Shown piece after piece: positions 57,936-64,000 of a DNA stretch of 64,000 nucleotides; within the stretch, counting starts at the first letter, position 1; every line of letters begins with the position of its first letter. The stretch lies in assembly GCF_018446385.1 (NCBI RefSeq), contig NC_056000.1, positions 49,694,722 to 49,758,721 of the forward strand, written 5' to 3'. The translations under genes and the position numbers were made by a program. A model generated the notes under the pieces. The model ran no database searches and was not told where the DNA came from. It worked only from the letters and a program-made list of their open reading frames with translations. Source of the stretch: Zingiber officinale (Eukaryota; Streptophyta; Magnoliopsida; Zingiberales; Zingiberaceae).

Positions 57936-60900
57936 TTGGTCTTGACCAAATAATTTTGTGATTCTTAGGTTTACAAATGTTAGTCAATCCCCTAGCTGTT
58001 ATACTATAGAATAGACTTAGTAGTCCCAATTGTAATGATTGGAAAACTTGGACATTAAGGTAGACTGTCTTCACAAAACTGAGAACAATAACGGTGTATT
58101 TTATTAGTTGTTGAAACATATTTAGTGGTGTTATCTACCAGTACCTGGTGTGTAGATACAGAAACCACTGATTATGTCTGCAATTCATTGCAGGGGTTCC
58201 AGGAAATCCGACAACTATATAAATCACCGTCCACATGGGCACTGCTGTAAAAGTAGCAGCTGTTGCAGTGGGAGATGTTTATCCTTTGATAGGAATAAAA
58301 TATGGATTATTAGAAATTGTCTTTACGTACTAAGTTTAGAAAGAGTCTCATTTCAATTTCAAAACTATTAAAGAATAGATATTCTGTCTATTTTGATAAC
58401 AAACTTGTTATCAAGAAAAATAGGGAAGTTATCTGTTCTGGTACGTTAGTTGACAATTTATAATCCAATAACTCCCACGATGCAATAAATGGAGATTAAT
58501 AACACATTTTCTAACTTTAAGAGAAAGTAACCTTCGGAAATGAACCAATCATATTTTTGGCATCCAAGGCTAGGTTATATTAACTTGAGTAGGATTCAAA
58601 GGATAATAACCAATGAACTCTTGAGTTCATTGGTAGTGGAAATTTTTCCAACCTGCGAGTCTTACTTGGAAGGAAAAATAATCAAGAAGCTTTAAAAGGG
58701 TATAGAGCCAAAGATATGTTGGAATTGGTTCATTCTGATTTGTGTAGATCTTTGACTATCCAGGCAAGAAGATGTTTCGAATATTTCGTCTCTTTTATAG
58801 ACTGACTATTCGAGATAAGGATACATTTACTTGACTCGCCACAAGTCTAAGTGCTTTGATTAGTTCAAAGAATACTAGGCTGATGTGGAGTAACGTCAAA
58901 GTAAAAGTATCAAGATACTACGGTGAAATCGTAGTAACAAGTGCCTCTTAGGAGAGTTTAGGAGTCACTTATCAGAAGTTAGGATTCAATCCCAACTAAC
59001 TGCACCTAGTACATACCAACAGAATGGTGTAGTAGAAAGAAGGTATAAGGCTCTTATGGAATAATTAGATCGATGATGAGTTATTACCAAATTCGTTTTA
59101 AGGATATACACTAGAAACAGAAGTGAACATAGTACCTTCTAAGTCAGAACTCTCTACTCCCACAGAATTACAGAATGGGCGTAAGCCTAAGTCTGAAGCA
59201 TATTCGGATTTGGGTGGTCTAACACACGAGAGACACTGAAAATTGGACATGAGTTTACTTGTTTATGAGTTATCCTAGAAAAACGAAAAGAGGTTTGTAG
59301 TTTTTAAAATCGGAAGGTCATTGTTGGCACCAATGCTCGATTTTAGAAAAGGACTATACTATAAACCACAAGCCCATGAGTAAAAACTATTCTTAAGGAA
59401 ATTAAAGGACACGTCTAACCTAATACCAACTGTACAAGATGAAATATCACAAGAAACTGCAACACGTACCACAAATGATACACAATTGCAGAAAGTACCA
59501 TGTCGTAGTGTGAGGGTTGTTAGGCAACCTAAAAAGATTCATGTTTTGGAAGAGTCTTTGGACTCGATCCTTGGAGGACATGAACCTGTTCTCCGGACAT
59601 ATGACAAAGCACTCCAAGATAAAGATGCACATCTTTACAAAGAATACAGAATTAGAATAATGTATTCTAATAGAGTCTGGAAGCTTATAAAATCACCAAA
59701 TGGTGTAAAAACCATTGGGTAAAAAATTAGGTCTACAATAGAAAAGGAAGGACAAACAAGAAGGTGTATACTTCCAAAGCAAGGCTTGTTGAAAAAGGGA
59801 AACCTTTTACCGGTAGCCATTCTTTAAGTCTATCCGGATTTCTTTATCTATTGTTGCTCATATGGATTATGAGATTTAGGATGTCAAGATATTTTTCCTT
59901 AACGGAAGTCTTGAAGAAAACATCTATATAAAGCAACCAGAAAGATTCATTGCAAAGAGCAAAGAGCATCTTGTGTGTAAGCTCAATCAGTCTATGGACT
60001 GAAGTAAAGCTCCAAGATCTTGGTACATCCGGTTTAATAAAGTAATCCAGACCTATGAATTTATTTTATAACCGAATGAGTTTTGTGTATACAAGAAGTG
60101 TGATGGAAACGTGGTGGTATTTCTTGTACTATACGTAGATGACATTTTTGGTAGTTGGAAATAATATCAAAGTGTTGTCGGAAGTAAGGGTATGGTTGTC
60201 CAAACAATTCGATATGAAGAACTTAGGAGAATGTGCACACATTCTTGGGATCAAAGACATAAGGGATTGCAAGAAAAGAATGTTGTGCCTATCTCGAGCT
60301 TCATACAATCCTTGCTCGTTTTAAGCATGCAAAACTCCAAGAAAGGTTTCTTACCTTTTCAGTATGGAGTAGCTTTATCTAAAGAGATGTCTCCGAAGAC
60401 ATCAAAGGAGATAAAGTAAATGAAGGCAGTTCCTTATGTTTCGGCTGTCGGAAGCCTAATGTATGCTATGCATGAGATCAAGAATTTGTTTTACCAAGGG
60501 CATAGTTAGCAGATATCAAAGTAACCCTGAATAAGGACAATGGACTGTGGTAAAGCATATATTGAAGTACCTTAGAGGCACTTGAGATTATATGCTAGCT
60601 TACAAGGCAGATAATTTGGTCCCTGTGGGTTGCACGAATTTTAACCTCCAATTATATAGGGACAATAGTAAGTCGATCTTGGGGTTTTATGTTTACTTTA
60701 GGAGGTAAAGTCATAACTATGGAAGAGTGATAAACAAAAGTATTTTTTCGGACTCAACCATAGAAGCTGAGTAAGTGGCAGCCTCTGAGGCAGTCATAGA
60801 AGCTGAATGACTCAGTAACCTCAATATGGACTTAGATATGATTTCTAGTTTGTCCAAAGATTATTACAATTTATTGTAATAATAGTGGTACAGTAGCAAA

Positions 60901-61137
60901 TTCAAAGAAACCATGAGTCCATAAGGCAAGTAAACACAATAGAGTGCAAGTACCACCCAATACAAGAAATCGTGTAAACGAGGAGAAGTTGTTGCCGCCT
61001 AGATTGAATCAGGTGATGACCTATAGATCCTTTCACTAAGGTCCTTAAGGCAAGAGCTTTTAATGGGCATGTTGAAGGGTTGGGAATCAGATGTGCAACA
61101 TTTATGGCAGCATAGTCTTTTAGTATAAGTGGGAGAT

Positions 61138-63744
61138 TGTTAGGATGTATACTAAAAGCCTAGCTTTTGGTATAAACATTTATCTAGAAATAAGAATCAC
61201 ATTGGTCAAGTGTATACATTTATATATACCAAATGTAGATGTTCAATTAATTTATATTGTAGATAACATAGTGTGTGGTGTCACACACAGAAGATCGTGT
61301 TATCAGTTCTTTATAAATTATAAACAGTAGCTCACGACTAAGATGGAAAGGAACAAACCATTGGAATAGTCGTAGTGTAATTAGGTATTAGTTTATCTTG
61401 ACTAATAGATTACACTAGTACACTCTAAGTGTATTGAGTAGGACCATTTTAGGTAAGTTCTTTTTATACTGACTTGATAAAAGAACTAGACCTTAGTTAT
61501 TATGGAAGTGTGTGCTCTTAATCCTAATATAATAACAAGCACATATATTTGATATTTATTTCTTTAATTTATCAATGGGTGAGATTTAGTTCGATAAATC
61601 AATAAGCCTGATAAGTTGGGAAATGATATCACTTATAGTGTGTGTTGTTGATTATAGAAGGAAACTGTGTCCTTAGTAATCTAGGTTGATAATGCCCCCA
61701 AGAGGAGCTCATAAAGATTGTCATGTTAAACCCTGCAGGTGGATTTAGTCCGACATGACGATAAGGTTGAGTGGTACTACTCTTGGACTAAGATATTAAT
61801 TAAATGAGTTGTCAGTAACTCACTTAATCAGTGGACATTCGACATCTTAAACACAGGGACACTAACACACTCATAATAAGAAGGAGCCCAAAAATGTAAT
61901 TTGGGATTAGTGCGGTAGTTCAATAATAGTTTTTTAGTGGAATGAATTATTATTGATGGAATTAAGTTGTGTGTTCGGGGCGAACACGGGATGCTTAATT
62001 TCATCGGGAGACCAAAACCAATTCCTCCTCTCGGTCCCTATCGTAGCCTCTTGTATATAGAGATTTATATCCACCACATACCCACCTTCTTACCCACTCT
62101 TTGGTGGCCGGCCAAGCTATCTTGGAACCCAAGCTAGGGCCGGCCAAGAACCAAAGGTTGAGCCAAGTTAATTGACCGACCATAGCTTGGAGCCCAAGCT
62201 TGATTGGCCGGCCATATTAAAAGGGAATTTATTTTTAATTAAAATTATTTCTTATGTGGATATCATGTTTTTAAAAGAGAGTTTAAAATTTAAATCTTTC
62301 CTTTTATAGCTTTCTACAAAAGATTAAGAAAAGATTTGAAATCTTTCCTTATTTGTAGATTGAAAGGTAGATTTTTATTTTTGAGAAAACTTTCCTTTTT
62401 AACCATGTTCATGATTTAAAAGAGAGTTTAAAAATTAAATATTCTCTTTTATAAGTTTCTACAAAAGATTAAGAAAAGATTTGATATCTTTCCTTATTTG
62501 TAGATTAAAAGATATTTTAATTTTTTAGAGATAACTTTCTTTTTATCCACATGTTTAAAAGAAAGATTTTAATTTATAAAATTTCCTTTTTACTAACCAA
62601 TCATGAAGGGATTAAAATTATTGGAGAAATTTTTATAAATTTCTGGAGACAAATTAGGAAGTTTTAATTAATTAAAACTCTTCTTGTTTATAGTTTGTGG
62701 TGACCATCCATTATTATTAAAAGAAGAAAATTATTTTTAATTATAATAGTTTTTCTTTTTCATAGCAAAAGAATTAAGGAAGTTTTTATTAAAATTTCCT
62801 TATTTGCCAAGATCAAGGATTATAAAAGAGGGGGTAGAGGTGCCTTCATGGGTGAACGACTCTATTATTCTTCTCCTCTCTTTTCCTCCTTGGTGGCCGG
62901 CCCTAGCTTCTCCCTCTTCTCTTCTTCTTGTGGCCGGCGGCAACCCCTCTTGGAGCTCTTGATGGTGGCCGGTTCTAGCTAGGAGAAGAAGAAGAGAAAG
63001 TTTTTTTTTTGTTTCTTTCATCCCTTGGAGCTTGGTGGTGGTGGTCGGACCTCTACTTCTCATGGAGAATTCTTGGTGGCCGAATCTAGCTTGAAGAAGA
63101 AGGAGCTTGGTGGTTCTTGTCTCGGAAGATCGTTGCCCACACAACGTCCGAGATAAGAAGAGGAATATGGTAGAAGATCAAGAGGTTATTTTGCTTACAA
63201 AGAAAGGTATAACTAGTAATTGTTTTCCGCATCATACTAGTTTTCTTTGTATAGTTATTTATGAAAATACCAAACACAAGAGGCATATGATTCTAGAGTT
63301 TTCGAAATAGTTTTTTCGAGTTTGTGTTTTCTTCTTTTTCGAATTTGTGATTCGATTATTCTTTTTGGTTAACCTAGAGTTATTTAAGAAAATAAATATT
63401 AGTTTTTCTTAAAAGGCTTTGCCTAGGCGGTGGTGGTTGCTCCCATATCCAAGAAGGTCATGTGCCTCGCCATGCAGTCCTGGAAGCCAATTTTGGAAAT
63501 TAATATTTATGGAATTAATAACTTAGGTAGATTTGAATCAATAGTGTTAAGTTCCGCTTGCGATTCAAATCTAAACCATTAAGAACAGATAAGTTAAATT
63601 TGGAATCAATGATGTTAAGTTCCGTCTGCGATTCCTAATTTAACTTCTAAAGAACACAATAGGTTATTTAAGGAAAGATTCGACACTTGTACAAAAAAAT
63701 TTTGTACAGTGGAACCGGCACGATTTTCTTAGGACTAACCAACA
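61138..63744 (+). repeat. 3' LTR of nested copia element
   Basis: 2607 bp, nearly identical to the 5' LTR, with the same internal duplication and GC-rich inverted repeats. It is followed directly by the target duplication CCCAG. Confidence 0.92.
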
Positions 63745-64000
63745 CCCAGGCCATCTGCTCGGGAGGAAGAGAATAGAAGCAATGCGTCCCGAGGAGAAAT
63801 CAACATCATCGCTGGTGGACCAATCGAAGGTGACTCCAACAGGGCAAGGAAGGCGCATGCAAGGCAGCTCACGATCCATGCGGTTGGCTGCAGTCAGGAG
63901 CGGGCGAACGGGCCCGAGATCAACTTTGGGCCTAGGGACCTCGAGGAAGTTGAAGTCCCGCATGATGAGACCCTCATCATCCGAGCGGTAATAGCTAACT
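63745..64000 (+). mobile_element. Gypsy fossil, right half of the split gag region
   Basis: Sequence after the copia 3' LTR repeats CCCAG and continues in the gypsy element interrupted at 53971, with the same GC-rich style (GCTCGGGAGGAAGAGAATAG, then GGTGGACCAATCGAAGGTGA). The window ends inside it; any protease, RT and 3' LTR lie beyond. Confidence 0.75.

Larger units (their letters stand above)
53972..63744 (+). mobile_element. Ty1/copia retrotransposon with 2.6 kb LTRs, nested in gypsy gag
   Basis: The element is 9773 bp. LTRs 53972-56577 and 61138-63744 both start TGTTAGGATG and end ACTAACCAACA. The 5 bp target duplication CCCAG is exact (53967-53971, 63745-63749). A tRNA-Met type primer-binding site, TGGTATTAGAGC, follows the 5' LTR and a purine tract, AAGTGGGAGA, precedes the 3' LTR. 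The interior is only 4.56 kb. Similarity is seen for GAG-pre-integrase (about 58550-58750), integrase (about 58750-59250), reverse transcriptase (about 59640-60130, with a YVDD-type region) and RNase H (about 60600-60900). It is broken, with many breaks throughout pol, and gag is not clearly visible. By eye the LTRs differ at about 1-2 percent of sites, which suggests insertion within roughly the last million years. Confidence 0.92.

Noticed and set aside
1-64000. CRISPR array, operon, riboswitch or bacterial-type defence system
   Set aside because: The window is plant nuclear DNA with introns; tandem repeats seen here lack the regular repeat-spacer layout and no such genes are present.

Overview
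This is plant nuclear DNA. All six host genes have homologues recognisable only in plants or carry plant-type features, introns are frequent and mostly GT-AG, and the space between genes is filled with plant mobile elements: Ty1/copia and Ty3/gypsy retrotransposons, an Au-type tRNA SINE, RTE LINE remnants, MITEs. Strong GC enrichment in some exons (RABA3 exon 2, the HSF second exon) against AT-rich introns fits a commelinid monocot. The species cannot be fixed from this alone; a ginger- or banana-like genome is a guess.

Layout, left to right. (1) 1-3235: a GC-rich degenerate repeat, then AT-rich sequence with a tRNA-derived SINE and a possible MITE. (2) 3236-22202, plus strand: a complete 16-exon gene for the nucleolar WD40 protein NOL10/ENP2 (718 residues). 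Its introns hold a decayed copia element, an Au SINE with perfect target duplications, a Mutator-like element with GC-rich head, an RTE LINE fragment, a MITE and tandem duplications. (3) 23382-24520, minus: a class B heat stress transcription factor, B2-like. (4) 26067-27536, minus: an ATXR6-like H3K27 monomethyltransferase with PHD finger, PCNA-binding box and SET domain, and two E2F sites upstream. (5) 28375-30795: a decayed BTB/POZ gene abutting a GC-rich repeat block and a Harbinger/Tourist-type MITE. (6) 30796-36276: no gene found, one short copia RT fossil. (7) 36277-36958, minus: a complete two-exon Yippee-like zinc protein. (8) 38113-38914, plus: a RABA3-type Rab GTPase. (9) 39213-45356, minus: mitochondrial HSP70, six exons, with a probable GC-AG intron. 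(10) 47643 to the end: a nest of retrotransposon fossils. A SIRE-like copia 5' part, an opposed LTR fragment and a gypsy element follow one another; the gypsy gag is split by a large copia element with 2.6 kb LTRs (53972-63744) and an exact 5 bp target duplication.

The genes do not form a pathway. Several are growth or proliferation linked: ribosome assembly (NOL10, with telo-box motifs upstream), S-phase chromatin maintenance (ATXR6, with E2F sites), mitochondrial protein import (mtHSP70, telo-box permutation in its leader). Two belong to the stress/chaperone area (HSFB2, mtHSP70). NOL10 and HSFB converge, RABA3 and mtHSP70 converge tail to tail about 300 bp apart, and the Yippee and RABA3 genes diverge from a shared 1.15 kb interval. 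I found no clear candidate for an undescribed system. The most unusual items are the large-LTR copia whose LTRs look young while its interior is wrecked, a 14 bp SINE-end insertion flanked by a perfect 20 bp duplication, and the GC donor in mtHSP70.
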